Below are positions 54,383-63,640 of a stretch of DNA of 64,000 nucleotides, piece after piece (the stretch's first letter is position 1; the number at the start of each line of letters is the position of its first letter). The notes under the pieces were generated by a model, which did not search any database, was not told the DNA's origin, and saw only the letters and a program-made list of their open reading frames with translations. This stretch comes from an uncultured Verrucomicrobia subdivision 3 bacterium (GTDB taxonomy: Bacteria; Verrucomicrobiota; Verrucomicrobiia; Limisphaerales; UBA11358). The stretch covers positions 29,572 through 93,571 of the forward strand of contig CAIXUZ010000072.1 in the NCBI GenBank assembly GCA_903922735.1, given 5' to 3'. The translations under genes and the position numbers were made by a program.

Positions 54383-55606
54383 ATGAATGCCAAGAAATCC
54401 ACGCTGACGCGCCGGAGTTTTCTCCGCGGTGCAATGATTGCGCCCGTGGGAGTCGCTTTGGCCCCGACTTTTTCTGCCCAGGCGGAGGATCCGGTAAAGA
54501 AAACCGCAGCTGGTTCCGCACCGCTGCCCACCCGGAAGCTCGGCCGCAACGGCCCGCCGGTGAGCATGTTGAGCATAGGCGGCGACATGCCGGCGCACAG
54601 CGCCAGTTTTCTTGAACTCGCCTGGTCCATGGGCATTCGCTATTTCGATACGGCCGCCAGGTATGGCAAAGGCAATGAGGAGCCGCACATCGGCGAGTTT
54701 CTCAAGCATCATCCCGAGAGTCGCAAGGAACTGTTTCTCGTTTCCAAGGATTATCCCCAGCAAGGTCCCGACCAGCTTCTGGAAATGATTGACCGCCGGC
54801 TGGCGCGCTGCGGCACGGAGTATCTCGACCTGTTTTTCATCCACCAACTGTGTACGCAAGTATACGGTGCGGACTCTGTGAACTGGCCGAAAAGCGACGC
54901 TTTCAAACGCGTGGCGGACAAGCTCAAGCATTCCGGCAAATGCCGTATGGTGGGATTTTCGTGCCACGGCGGGCCGGAATTCATTCAAGCCGCCGCCGAC
55001 GGCGGTTTCGTGGATGCGGTGATGGTGTTTTACACGCCGTTTTACGAACGCGGCGGCGCGTTCGATCGCGCGCTGACGGCGTGCCACGAAAAAGGCATAG
55101 GCATCATCGCGATGAAGACGCTGCGCCACGCCGGCGAAATTCCCAAGCGTCTGCCGGAGTTTGACCAGCTCGGTCTGACAACGCATCAGGCCTTGCTGCA
55201 GGCCGTCTGGAGCGACCCGCGCATCAGCGCAATCTGCAACTGCATGCACAGCGTGGATCAGATGGAATCCAGCGTGACCGCCGCGCGCAGTTACAAAACG
55301 CCGCTCAAGACCGCGCAAATCAATCTGCTACACGAAACCGTGCTGGCCGGTCGCCGCACGTTTTGTCCGGGCTGTCCCGGTTGCCACGAAATGGGGAGCC
55401 AGACTGATTTTGCCGGTCTGGACATCGCCCGCTTTGTCACCTACTACGAGCAGGACGGCAATACCGAGGCGCGCGCATTCTACCGGGCCCTGCCGAAGGA
55501 GGTTCGCGACGCTTCGAAAGTGGATCTCGCGGCGCTGCGCGACCGTTGTCATTTCAAGACGGATTATCCGGAAATCATTCGCCGCGCCGAACGCTATTTC
55601 GCCTGA
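54383..55606 (+). CDS. Tat-exported aldo/keto reductase with C-terminal Cys motif (paralogue 2)
   Basis: A 407-aa tandem duplicate of the preceding gene, sharing long stretches such as RFVTYYEQDGNTEAR and CHFKTDYPEIIRRAERYFA. The Tat signal is LTRRSFLRGAMIAPVGVALA. The tetrad is conserved (YFDTAARYGKG, LVSKDYP, LFFIHQL), and the Cys motif is CPGCPGC. It is probably a complementary or diverged isoenzyme working with its neighbour in the periplasm. The substrate is unknown. Confidence 0.88.
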   Translation: MNAKKSTLTRRSFLRGAMIAPVGVALAPTFSAQAEDPVKKTAAGSAPLPTRKLGRNGPPVSMLSIGGDMPAHSASFLELAWSMGIRYFDTAARYGKGNEEPHIGEFLKHHPESRKELFLVSKDYPQQGPDQLLEMIDRRLARCGTEYLDLFFIHQLCTQVYGADSVNWPKSDAFKRVADKLKHSGKCRMVGFSCHGGPEFIQAAADGGFVDAVMVFYTPFYERGGAFDRALTACHEKGIGIIAMKTLRHAGEIPKRLPEFDQLGLTTHQALLQAVWSDPRISAICNCMHSVDQMESSVTAARSYKTPLKTAQINLLHETVLAGRRTFCPGCPGCHEMGSQTDFAGLDIARFVTYYEQDGNTEARAFYRALPKEVRDASKVDLAALRDRCHFKTDYPEIIRRAERYFA

Positions 55607-55622
55607 GGGCGTTTTATTATTC

Positions 55623-56795
55623 ATGGCAAGCGAAAATAAATCCGGCACGGGCAATCGCAGGGAGTTTGTCCGCCTCAATATTCCGTTGGCCGAGCGCATC
55701 GCGAGCGTTGTCATTATCGCATTACTGGCGGGCGTCGGGATTCTTATTGCCATCAAAGGAAAGCACTTTGACCCGAATCTTTACAACGTCCGCACCGAGG
55801 CGCTGAGATCGACCGCTGCCGCCGTGGTGGGCAAGGATGGCACCGCGCGTTCAATGGCTGAAAGCAAACCAGTTTCCGCCGAAGCTCCGAAACCGACCGC
55901 AGACAAAGCCGCCGGGGGTGAGGAAAATGCAGCCGAAGGCGGCATGGATCATACTGCCGCCGCGCCCAAACCGGCGTTGAAAAACGAGCCGTTGGAAATT
56001 TCTCTGCCGGGTCTCAAGCCGATGTCGCCCACGGAATTCTACACGGCGGACAATCTGTTCGAAAAAATCGACGGCCGGGCACCGGCTTATCAAAGCTTCA
56101 ACGTCCAGCAGATGCGCTGCCGTTCGTTCAACGTCATCGCGGCGACGGGAAGCTACGTGGATGTTTACGAGTTCCGGTTCGATAATCCGGTCGATGCCTT
56201 CGGCATGTTTGCGCTGGAACGCGATCCGAAAGGCAAGCCGCTGAGCTTTGCCCCCGACGGCTATTCGGGCGAGATGGGTTATTTTTATAGGCAGGGGGCG
56301 GTCTATGTGCAAATCATCGCGTCGGATGTGAAAACGGAAACGATGGCGGCGGCCAAAGCCATCGCGGAAAATCGCGCCAAGGAGTTGCCGGCGGATGATA
56401 GCGGCCTCGCCGGTCGCCGTAAATTGCCGGCGGAGGGGATGGTCGCCGACAGCGTCGCGTTTATTCCGGATAATGCGCAGGGGCAGTCGGCGCTCAAAGA
56501 GGTGTTTCAGGCTAAATACAAATATGATGGCGCCGAATTGCCGTTTTTTATCATGGTGGCCACCCCCGATGTGGCGGCAAAGGCGTGGAAATTGTTTCAG
56601 GATTTTTGCGGTAAATATGGCACGGTGGAAGTTGTGCCGGACGTGAGCGGCGGTAAAATCTTCCGCGCGCAGGTTTTTGGAAAATGGAAGGTGGTTTATC
56701 AGCGCGACGGTGAGTTGGGCGGCGTTTTCGACGCGGAGGACGCGGCCAAAGCGCAAACATTTATCGAAAAGTATTTGCGCGGTGAGATAAAGTGA
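55623..56795 (+). CDS. membrane-anchored protein, DUF6599-like
   Basis: A 390-aa protein from ATG 55623 with one N-terminal membrane helix (ASVVIIALLAGVGILIAI), an Ala/Lys/Glu-rich linker, and a periplasmic domain about residues 125-390 (EFYTADNLFEKIDGRAPAYQ, DGYSGEMGYFYRQGAVYVQI). This resembles DUF6599, recalled from pattern and not verified. It overlaps the next gene by 4 nt and follows the reductases by 16 nt. It probably belongs to the same envelope function. Confidence 0.75.
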   Translation: MASENKSGTGNRREFVRLNIPLAERIASVVIIALLAGVGILIAIKGKHFDPNLYNVRTEALRSTAAAVVGKDGTARSMAESKPVSAEAPKPTADKAAGGEENAAEGGMDHTAAAPKPALKNEPLEISLPGLKPMSPTEFYTADNLFEKIDGRAPAYQSFNVQQMRCRSFNVIAATGSYVDVYEFRFDNPVDAFGMFALERDPKGKPLSFAPDGYSGEMGYFYRQGAVYVQIIASDVKTETMAAAKAIAENRAKELPADDSGLAGRRKLPAEGMVADSVAFIPDNAQGQSALKEVFQAKYKYDGAELPFFIMVATPDVAAKAWKLFQDFCGKYGTVEVVPDVSGGKIFRAQVFGKWKVVYQRDGELGGVFDAEDAAKAQTFIEKYLRGEIK

Positions 56796-57817
56796 GCGAA
56801 CTGTCTGACATCAAAATGAGCGTATCGCCAAGCAATCATTCGTCGGTAAATCGCCGCGAGTTTCTCGTCCGCCTCGGTATCACCGGCGCGCTCATTGCCG
56901 GCTCCGGCCTGGCGGCCCGCAAACTCTGGCAGCCGAAGCATTTCGTTCCCGGGTTTGAAAAGGAGCAAGGACTTCAGCTTCGCAGTTACGCGCCGGAGAT
57001 CAGCAAGGTTTTGCCCTCGCTCGCCATTGCGCATGGCACGGAACATGAGAAGACTATTCGCGCCGCCATGGCGGTGCTCGGCGGCATGGGGCGTTTCATC
57101 CAAAAGGGCGATGTGGTGGTGATCAAGCCGAACGTCGCGTTTGATCGGCCGCCGGCACTGGCGGCCACGACGCATCCCGACGCGCTGCGAGCGGTGGCAA
57201 AATTGTGTTACGAGGCCGGGGCCGCAAGAGTCATCATCGCCGACAATCCGATTAATTCGCCGACGGGCTGTTTTTTGAAGAGCGGCCTGACGGCGGTGGT
57301 GTCCGACCTGCATCTTGATTTGTTGTATCCGGAGACGAATTCCTTCGCCCCGCTGTCGCTGGGCGGGGAGATATTGAAGGAGTGGACATTCTTTAACACG
57401 CCCTTCAAGCAGGCTACCAAAGTGATCGGTCTGGCCCCCTGCAAAGATCACAATCTTTGCCACGCATCAATGACCATGAAGAACTGGTATGGCCTCCTCG
57501 GCGGGCGGCGGAACCAGTTTCACCAGCACATCCACAGCATTGTCTCCGATTTTGCACTGATGATGAAGCCGACCCTGGTGATTCTCGATGGCATGAATGT
57601 CTTGATGAGCAATGGCCCGACCGGCGGGCGCCTGTCGGATGTGAAGCCGATGAACACTATTGTTGCCGGGACGGACATGGTGGCGGTGGACGCCTACGGC
57701 TATGCGCATCTGCTGGAACGCAATCTGGATGAACTCACCTACATCCACAAAGCCCATGAACGGGGTTTGGGAAATAAAAACTGGAAAGATACGCTGCATA
57801 AAGAAGTGCAGGCGTAA
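56792..57817 (+). CDS. DUF362 domain protein with Tat-like signal
   Basis: A 341-aa protein from GTG 56792 with a twin-arginine-type leader (NRREFLVRLGITGALIAGSG). The DUF362 core is visible: GDVVVIKPNVAFDRPPALAA, THPDALRAVAKLCYEAGAAR, LAPCKDHNLCHASMTMKNWY and IVAGTDMVAVDAYGYAHL. DUF362 proteins are often tied to Fe-S proteins, but their chemistry is unknown. It ends the four-gene unit that starts at 53175. Confidence 0.88.
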   Translation: MSELSDIKMSVSPSNHSSVNRREFLVRLGITGALIAGSGLAARKLWQPKHFVPGFEKEQGLQLRSYAPEISKVLPSLAIAHGTEHEKTIRAAMAVLGGMGRFIQKGDVVVIKPNVAFDRPPALAATTHPDALRAVAKLCYEAGAARVIIADNPINSPTGCFLKSGLTAVVSDLHLDLLYPETNSFAPLSLGGEILKEWTFFNTPFKQATKVIGLAPCKDHNLCHASMTMKNWYGLLGGRRNQFHQHIHSIVSDFALMMKPTLVILDGMNVLMSNGPTGGRLSDVKPMNTIVAGTDMVAVDAYGYAHLLERNLDELTYIHKAHERGLGNKNWKDTLHKEVQA

Positions 57818-57853
57818 TAAATCCTGAAATTAAAACTCCCTGTCGGGGTTCAG

Positions 57854-58621
57854 CTAAAACAGCAGGCGCAGGGAGGCCAGCACGGCTAAAATCAGAACCA
57901 GTGTTTCAAATTTCTTCTGGTTGATATGTTTCAGTAATACCGGACCGAGTAGGGCGCCCGGAATCATCGGGAGCAGCAGCCACGCATCCAGCAGCAGCGA
58001 TTGCGAGGTGATCAATCCCAAGTGCGTGCTAAAGGGCACTTTGACGGCATTGACGAGCATGAAAAACCACGCGCCGGTGCCGATGAAAGCCAGCTTGGGT
58101 AAGCCAATCGCCAAAAGATAAATCGTCATTACCGGTCCGGCGGAATTGGCGACCATGGTGGCAAACCCGGCGAAGATTCCAACCATGACGGCAAACCAGC
58201 GGGTATGTGGTAAGGCAGAAGCAAGGGCATCAGTCTGCTTGCGCCGCCAATAATGGAGTCCAACCATTCCTAGAAGAATTCCTCCGATCAACCGCTGCAC
58301 CAGGACATCGCTGATTTTTCCCAAGGTGACGTAGCCTGCGAGAATTCCGAGCAACACCCAGGGAAAAAGTTTCCACAGATGCAGCCAGCTGGCGTGCTTG
58401 CGAAAGAAGAATACGCCAAAAATATCCGCGCCGATCAGCAACGGCAGCAGCGCACCGGTGGATTCCCGGGCCGGCATGGCATTGGCAAAAAACGCCACGG
58501 ATAAAACCCCCAGACCGGGCATGCCGGTTTTGGTCAGTCCGGTTAGGAACGCGCCCAGAGCGAGAAATGTCCACTGCCATACGCTGAAATTCACGGGCGG
58601 AAATAATGCAGAACTTGTCAT
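57854..58621 (-). CDS. TauE/SafE family anion permease
   Basis: A 255-aa protein with 7-8 helices, the family's GLTKTGMPGLGVLSVAFFAN in the first loop and VGIFAGFATMVANSAGPVMT in the repeat half. The family (PF01925) exports sulfite, sulfonates or related organic anions. This one is unrelated in sequence to the HCCAH-tailed protein at 20940. No sulfur genes are adjacent, so the substrate is open. Confidence 0.88.
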   Translation of the reverse strand: MTSSALFPPVNFSVWQWTFLALGAFLTGLTKTGMPGLGVLSVAFFANAMPARESTGALLPLLIGADIFGVFFFRKHASWLHLWKLFPWVLLGILAGYVTLGKISDVLVQRLIGGILLGMVGLHYWRRKQTDALASALPHTRWFAVMVGIFAGFATMVANSAGPVMTIYLLAIGLPKLAFIGTGAWFFMLVNAVKVPFSTHLGLITSQSLLLDAWLLLPMIPGALLGPVLLKHINQKKFETLVLILAVLASLRLLF

Positions 58622-58692
58622 CTTGTTTCAATCCTGGTGATTGCATAAGGCGACCGCTTCCGTTGCCGGCAAAAAATCCCGACTGGCGAAAA

Positions 58693-58720
58693 TTGTTTGT
58701 GCCCTGTTACAATTTAATCA
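58693..58720 (+). promoter_or_regulatory. putative promoter of the DUF1223 gene, leaderless type
   Basis: TTGTTT, a 16-nt spacer and TAATCA, 7 nt before ATG 58728. Confidence 0.4.
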
Positions 58721-58727
58721 CGAGACC

Positions 58728-59528
58728 ATGATGAAGCCGCGACTGAAATTGCCGGGCATATGCATACCGCTCGTAGTTTTAGCTTTAGCCGTCATCATCT
58801 CGGCGAATGCCGCGGCTGAGCGGGTTGTTTTTAATAGCGGTTTGAAACGGGTTTCGTTGCTGGAGTTGTTCACGTCGGAAGGCTGCAGCAGTTGTCCGCC
58901 GGCGGATGACTGGTTGTCGCGCCTTAAAAATTCACCCGGCTTGTGGAGTGAATTTATACCCGTGGCTTATCATGTGGACTATTGGAACAGGCTGGGCTGG
59001 AAAGACCGCTGGTCATCGCCGGAGTTTTCAAAACGTCAGTCGGCTTATGCCCGGATCTGGCGCAATCAAAACCTATACACGCCCTGTTTTGGGTTGAACG
59101 GAAATGAATGGCGTGGTTGGTCCAGACGGCGAAATGTTCCGCGGGCCTCGGATGAAAATGTCGGGGTGCTGTCAATCAGTTCCACGGATACGAATCATTG
59201 GTATGTGAGTTTTATCCCCGCAAATAAATCGGGCGCAAAATACGAGGTTCATGCCGCCTTGCTGGCGGGTGAATTGACTTCTGATGTAAAAGCTGGTGAA
59301 AACCGGGGACGTCAATTGCGTCACGATTTTGTGGTGGTGGATTTTGTGGATGCGATAATGAATGATCGGCACGGTACGGCATCGGGAAGTTTTGATTTTG
59401 ATATATCCCGGCACAGTTCCGAAAAAGTGCTCGCCCTGGCGCTATGGGTTTCGCTGGCTGGCCAACTGGAGCCAATGCAAGCCACCGGGGGATGGCTGGC
59501 ATTGCCAACCAAGCCCGCCAAGCATTGA
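58728..59528 (+). CDS. exported DUF1223 thioredoxin-like protein
   Basis: A 266-aa protein from ATG 58728, with a signal peptide (ICIPLVVLALAVIISANAAA) and the DUF1223 signature LLELFTSEGCSSCPPADDWL, a thioredoxin-like fold with CSSC. Later motifs include VAYHVDYWNRLGWKDRWSSP and FSKRQSAYA. Its function is unknown; a redox role is likely from the CxxC. An in-frame upstream start exists, but it would bury the signal peptide. Confidence 0.85.
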   Translation: MMKPRLKLPGICIPLVVLALAVIISANAAAERVVFNSGLKRVSLLELFTSEGCSSCPPADDWLSRLKNSPGLWSEFIPVAYHVDYWNRLGWKDRWSSPEFSKRQSAYARIWRNQNLYTPCFGLNGNEWRGWSRRRNVPRASDENVGVLSISSTDTNHWYVSFIPANKSGAKYEVHAALLAGELTSDVKAGENRGRQLRHDFVVVDFVDAIMNDRHGTASGSFDFDISRHSSEKVLALALWVSLAGQLEPMQATGGWLALPTKPAKH

Positions 59529-59626
59529 GGGAGCCTTTGGATTATAGCATCAGGGAAATAGTTTCCAACGGTACAAAGAGCTGGCGCGCTTGTCAGGGCG
59601 CGAAGCTGACAAATGGCGCCGGTATT

Positions 59627-60367
59627 TTATGCTGATTTATCGGTTTCCAACAGGTGAACCATCGGCGTCCAAGAGCCGTTGCCGGGCACGAGCGGATTGA
59701 GACAGGGTTCGGTGTGGGTCCACCAGCGCTGTGTGACGGGGTCGGTAGCCATTGCGGCATCGTCTGCCGCCTTGTCGTCGCCGACATATTCGCAGTAGGT
59801 GAAGAGCAGGAGTTTGGTGCCAAATTCGACCATGAACGAAATCCAGTAGCGGTAGTGACTTCGCCCCATCTGGTCAATCACGCCCGGCCAATTGGTTTGA
59901 TGCAATGTCCGGTAGGTCAATTCACATTCCGGCTTGAGCGACGACATGAGTCCAAAGCGAACGAACGGACGACCGCCAGCCGGAAATGGCAAGGTCGGTC
60001 CAATGGCGTTCATGAACTCCATGCGCAGCCATAGTCGGCCTGCAGCGGCCGCCCGCGGATGTGCTTCCAAATGCTCTGAAAGCGTACTGAACCACACGTC
60101 TCCGCCCAGGACGTTTGAAATGGCTTCAATCTCCGCCACCGCTGTCCCTTGATATTCCAGAAAGGTAAACAGATAGGTCCGCTCACCAATGCTCTTCATG
60201 AAGACGTTCACATTGCCAATCCGCAAAGCCGCCAGCCGAGCGGATAGATTGGCCGGCGCCTTTTTCATCAGGGCGCTTAGTGCCGCTTCGCTACCTTGGC
60301 GAACGAAGGCAATCAGGCCGACCCGGCGAAAGTTTTCTCCCTGAAGACGATTTTCGTATGGTGACAT
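59627..60367 (-). CDS. tandem L-rhamnose mutarotase-like (RhaM/DUF718) protein
   Basis: A 246-aa protein built of two RhaM-like ferredoxin-fold domains: residues 12-110 (GLIAFVRQGSEAALSALM, SIGERTYLFTFLEYQG) and 135-240 (GLMSSLKPECELTYRTLHQT, WPGVIDQMGRSHYRYW, DPVTQRWWTHTEPC). Single-domain relatives interconvert anomers of L-rhamnose or L-fucose. The first copy lacks several of the usual Tyr/Trp/His residues, so perhaps only the second is catalytic. It is the last gene of the deoxyhexose operon. Confidence 0.82.
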   Translation of the reverse strand: MSPYENRLQGENFRRVGLIAFVRQGSEAALSALMKKAPANLSARLAALRIGNVNVFMKSIGERTYLFTFLEYQGTAVAEIEAISNVLGGDVWFSTLSEHLEAHPRAAAAGRLWLRMEFMNAIGPTLPFPAGGRPFVRFGLMSSLKPECELTYRTLHQTNWPGVIDQMGRSHYRYWISFMVEFGTKLLLFTYCEYVGDDKAADDAAMATDPVTQRWWTHTEPCLNPLVPGNGSWTPMVHLLETDKSA

Positions 60368-60394
60368 GACCAGTGTGGTGATGGTTGTTTGGAA

Positions 60395-61213
60395 TTAAAA
60401 ACCGCGCAGATCCGTGCTGCTACGCTTGGGTAAACCCGGGGCGGGGGTGCGTTTAAGCACGAGATATTCCATTCCCATTTCCGCGCAGTACTCGCGCTTG
60501 CCGCCCTTGTCGCCGTCCTCGTTGACGACATAAATATCCGGCTTCAAGCGGCGTATTTCCGGATCGGCGTCCACCCAGCCGGAACCGGTGGTGATGAGCG
60601 CCTGCTTAACATATTTGATTGAGCCGAGGACATAGCGCCGCTCGGCCTCGCACAGCAGCGGATGCCCTTTGCCTTTCAGCAGACGCACATTGGCGTCATT
60701 GCCAAGGCAGACGTAAAGATCGCCGTAGGCCGAAGCTTCTTCCGTAAACCGGACATGTCCGGAGTGAAACCAATCGTAGCAGCCGGTCGCAATCACTTTT
60801 TTGCGGCCCGGCGCGGATGGCATCGGTGGCGGCTCGGGAAAACCTTTTAGATCTTCCGCTGTGAATACCCGATAGCCGATTTTATTTTCTGCCGCAAATT
60901 GGTTGCGGGCGGCGTTTGTCGTCGCTTCGACATCCGCCCAGATGTCCGCGCGAAGGTTTTCTGGCAACGAATCGGAATTCATGCCCGGCCCGGCAATTAC
61001 CACGTTTTGGACGTAGCGAACGGCATTCAGAAAATAATTCCGTTCGACCAATGGAAACTTGGGTGCTTGGCCGGTGACCTTTTCCATCGCCGCATCCGGC
61101 CAGAGCAGCACGGTCAGTTCACCGAGTTTGGCGGACTCTTCGAGAAAACGCAGGTCCCGTGATTTGATGTCGTCGAACCCGCCACTGACAATGACGCTTT
61201 TGCCGCGGTTCAT
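60395..61213 (-). CDS. double nucleotidyltransferase-fold protein (cytidylyltransferase-like)
   Basis: A 272-aa protein with two nucleotidyltransferase-like halves. The second (residues about 138-265) has an intact ATGCYDWFHSGHVRFTEEA motif (HxGH). The first (residues 6-115) starts VSGGFDDIKSRDLRFLEESA, in which HxGH has become KSRD, so it is probably inactive. Such enzymes activate sugar or alcohol phosphates with CTP or ATP (RfaE C-domain, GCT). It overlaps the fucosidase gene by 4 nt; a role in activating a deoxyhexose phosphate is inference. Confidence 0.8.
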   Translation of the reverse strand: MNRGKSVIVSGGFDDIKSRDLRFLEESAKLGELTVLLWPDAAMEKVTGQAPKFPLVERNYFLNAVRYVQNVVIAGPGMNSDSLPENLRADIWADVEATTNAARNQFAAENKIGYRVFTAEDLKGFPEPPPMPSAPGRKKVIATGCYDWFHSGHVRFTEEASAYGDLYVCLGNDANVRLLKGKGHPLLCEAERRYVLGSIKYVKQALITTGSGWVDADPEIRRLKPDIYVVNEDGDKGGKREYCAEMGMEYLVLKRTPAPGLPKRSSTDLRGF

Positions 61214-62844
61214 TTGATTTTCAAAGCGAACGCAATTTTGCCGTCAAATTTTTCCGGCAATGTCACGTGCAGGCCGGCTTCGTCGCGAGTGAACTTCAAG
61301 CGGCTGTTCCACCAACTGCCGCCCACCAAACGCACGCTGCTAACCTTTTGCTGTAAGTTCCAGGTTTTGGGGTTGACCGCGAGCGATTTCACGGTGACTT
61401 TGCCGTCCTTGGGAATTTCCAGCACGATGGCGTAAAGCGTCTTGCCGTCCTTGGACTGTGTGAAGCGGATGTCCTCCGCTGTGAACGGCTTTTTCGACAC
61501 ATCCGTCTGGCCGTCAAAACGGCCTTTTTCCACCGCCACGGTGGATGGGCCTTCGCCATAAACATTCCATGGACGCGTCGCGTAAATCGCCTCGCCATTC
61601 ACCTTCAGCCACGCGCCGATTTCGCTGACGATCTTGATTTCGTCGGCATCCGGCTGCCCGTCCCGCTGGAGTGGCACGCTCAGCATCAGATTGCCATTTT
61701 TGCTGACGATATCCGCCAGCATACGCACCACGGAGGCGGCGGATTTGTATTTGTGTTTTTTAAAGATATCCTGATTGTAATGCCAGGAGCCGATGCAGGT
61801 GTCCGTCTGCCATGGCTGCGGCAGTATGCCTTCCGCCTTGCCGCGCTCGATGTCATAGACCATCGCTTGACGCTGCAGGGGATTGAGGATTTTTCCGTTC
61901 ATCACCGCTTCATTTTTGCCATGAAGCTGGATGCTTGAGTTGTAAAAATGCGCCGCGAGGTTCAGACCCACTTCATCCGTGACCCCGACGAACGGTAACA
62001 CGGTGTCGTCAAAATAAATTTGGTCAGGCTTGTAATCGTCCCATAGCTGCTGGGTGCGCTTGAAAAACTTCTCCATGTAGGCCGCGTCCGGGGTGCTGCT
62101 GCCCTTGGCCGGATCCCAGCGCCATTCCAGTATGGTGCCGGGCTGGTGATTTTGCGCGTAGAGCTCCTGCGGATCGAGGCCATCCCACCATTTACCCTTG
62201 CCATCGGCTTTGGTCAATTTGCCATCGTAAGACACACCGGTCAGCGGGCCGTTGGTGTCCGCGCCCTGCGCCGGTTCATACCATGACCACGCATGCGAGG
62301 CGTGGACACTGACCCCCAGGCGCAGTCCGTTTTTGCGCGCCGCTTTGGCCCAGCCGCCCACCAAATCCTTTTGCGGGCCGACGGCGACGGAATTCCACAG
62401 CTGATATTTGGAATTGTAGAGGTCCAGGTTGTCGTGGTGGTTCGCCAGCGCCATGAAATATCTCGCGCCGTTTTCCTTGTAGAAGGCGAGCAGCTTGTCG
62501 GGATTGAAATTTGCGGCCTTCCACTGATGAATCACGTCCTTGAAACCGTTGGTGGACTGATGACCGTATTCGGTCCGATGCAGTTTCCAATCGGTCTGGC
62601 CGGGAATATACATGTTGCGCGCATACCAGTCGCCGTGTTCCGGCTCGCATTGCGGTCCCCAGTGCGCCCAGATGCCGAACTTCGCGTCGCGGAACCAGTC
62701 CGGCGTCTGGTAATTCGTGAGCGAATTCCAGTCCGCCTTGAACGGGCCCTCCGCAATCGGCGGCAGTTTTAAGGAATTGTTTTGGGCGACTGCCGCCGTG
62801 AGCGACAGTCCCACCAACAATGAAGCGAGGATTTTATGGTTCAT
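61210..62844 (-). CDS. secreted alpha-L-fucosidase (GH29)
   Basis: A 544-aa protein from ATG 62844 with a signal peptide (ILASLLVGLSLTAAVAQ). GH29 landmarks: WFRDAKFGIWAHWGPQCEPE, YFMALANHHDNLDLY, SVHASHAWSWYEP, and the nucleophile region PDQIYFDD. A C-terminal beta-sandwich (about 450-544) follows. It releases L-fucose from glycans such as fucoidan or mucin. It sits 4 nt from the kinase-like gene and overlaps the nucleotidyltransferase gene, making a tight operon. Confidence 0.92.
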   Translation of the reverse strand: MNHKILASLLVGLSLTAAVAQNNSLKLPPIAEGPFKADWNSLTNYQTPDWFRDAKFGIWAHWGPQCEPEHGDWYARNMYIPGQTDWKLHRTEYGHQSTNGFKDVIHQWKAANFNPDKLLAFYKENGARYFMALANHHDNLDLYNSKYQLWNSVAVGPQKDLVGGWAKAARKNGLRLGVSVHASHAWSWYEPAQGADTNGPLTGVSYDGKLTKADGKGKWWDGLDPQELYAQNHQPGTILEWRWDPAKGSSTPDAAYMEKFFKRTQQLWDDYKPDQIYFDDTVLPFVGVTDEVGLNLAAHFYNSSIQLHGKNEAVMNGKILNPLQRQAMVYDIERGKAEGILPQPWQTDTCIGSWHYNQDIFKKHKYKSAASVVRMLADIVSKNGNLMLSVPLQRDGQPDADEIKIVSEIGAWLKVNGEAIYATRPWNVYGEGPSTVAVEKGRFDGQTDVSKKPFTAEDIRFTQSKDGKTLYAIVLEIPKDGKVTVKSLAVNPKTWNLQQKVSSVRLVGGSWWNSRLKFTRDEAGLHVTLPEKFDGKIAFALKIK

Positions 62845-62848
62845 GATT

Positions 62849-63640
62849 TTATTTTTTGATGCGCACATTGACTTTAAATGCTCCCGGTACCGGCTTTTCG
62901 GAAACGACAATGAGATATCCACCGCCGCAGCCGGAATACATCGCGCCGGGATATTGCCGCTGATACGCCTTGAGAATCGGCATCAACTCGACGCGGAGCA
63001 GGGGATGGCGAACGACTTGCGGCAGCAGCGTCTCCCAGCATTTCATGTTGAGATTCAGCGATGCGCCGAGCGCCTTCGCGTCCATTTTGACGATGGCGTG
63101 GTAGCAATCCTTGCCTGACTGGCCGAGCATGGCGACCCATTTCGGCTCCAGTTTTTTGATGCCGAGCGGTGAATAGCCATCGGGGCGCGGTTCGATGGGA
63201 ATCAGGTGCAAAACGTTGCTCAGCCAGCGGGCGACTTTGGTTCTGTTGCAGGATTCAACGTGGGACGGGAAAACGCCGCCCCGGATTTTAAAATCGTAGT
63301 CCAGCCGGTTCACGCCCGGATAAATCAGGCCGATCATGTCTTGCGAACCGCTGGGTTCGGCTTTGCCCTTGTTCTCTGCTTCGTATAGCTCGCGGACGAG
63401 TTCGGCGAGGGGGCGATTCGGCAATCGGCCTTTCCACAATTTCATCGCGATGGCGCGCGTGCCGCTGGCGATGCCGGAGCGGTCCATTGGCCGGAAATCC
63501 GGCTCGATCTGCACCACGACCATGGAGCCGGGCGGTTTCGGATTAAGTTTGTTGACGAACGGCTGGTCAATCCAGCCGCCCGCGAGTTGCAGCCGGTTGG
63601 GTATGGCACCAATTAGCTTGGCGATGGCAGTGGTTTTCAT
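62849..63640 (-). CDS. GHMP-type sugar kinase-like protein, atypical
   Basis: A 263-aa protein with elements of GHMP kinases such as HddA or fucokinase: AIPNRLQLAGGWIDQPF at the N-terminus, GSQDMIGLIYPGVNRLDYD in the middle, and the C-terminal SGCGGGYLIVVSE loop. The glycine/serine-rich ATP loop is unusual (DRSGIASGTRA), and it is shorter than HddA-type kinases (about 340 aa). By context it may phosphorylate L-fucose or a related deoxyhexose. It overlaps the upstream partial gene by 4 nt (ATGA). Confidence 0.72.
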   Translation of the reverse strand: MKTTAIAKLIGAIPNRLQLAGGWIDQPFVNKLNPKPPGSMVVVQIEPDFRPMDRSGIASGTRAIAMKLWKGRLPNRPLAELVRELYEAENKGKAEPSGSQDMIGLIYPGVNRLDYDFKIRGGVFPSHVESCNRTKVARWLSNVLHLIPIEPRPDGYSPLGIKKLEPKWVAMLGQSGKDCYHAIVKMDAKALGASLNLNMKCWETLLPQVVRHPLLRVELMPILKAYQRQYPGAMYSGCGGGYLIVVSEKPVPGAFKVNVRIKK

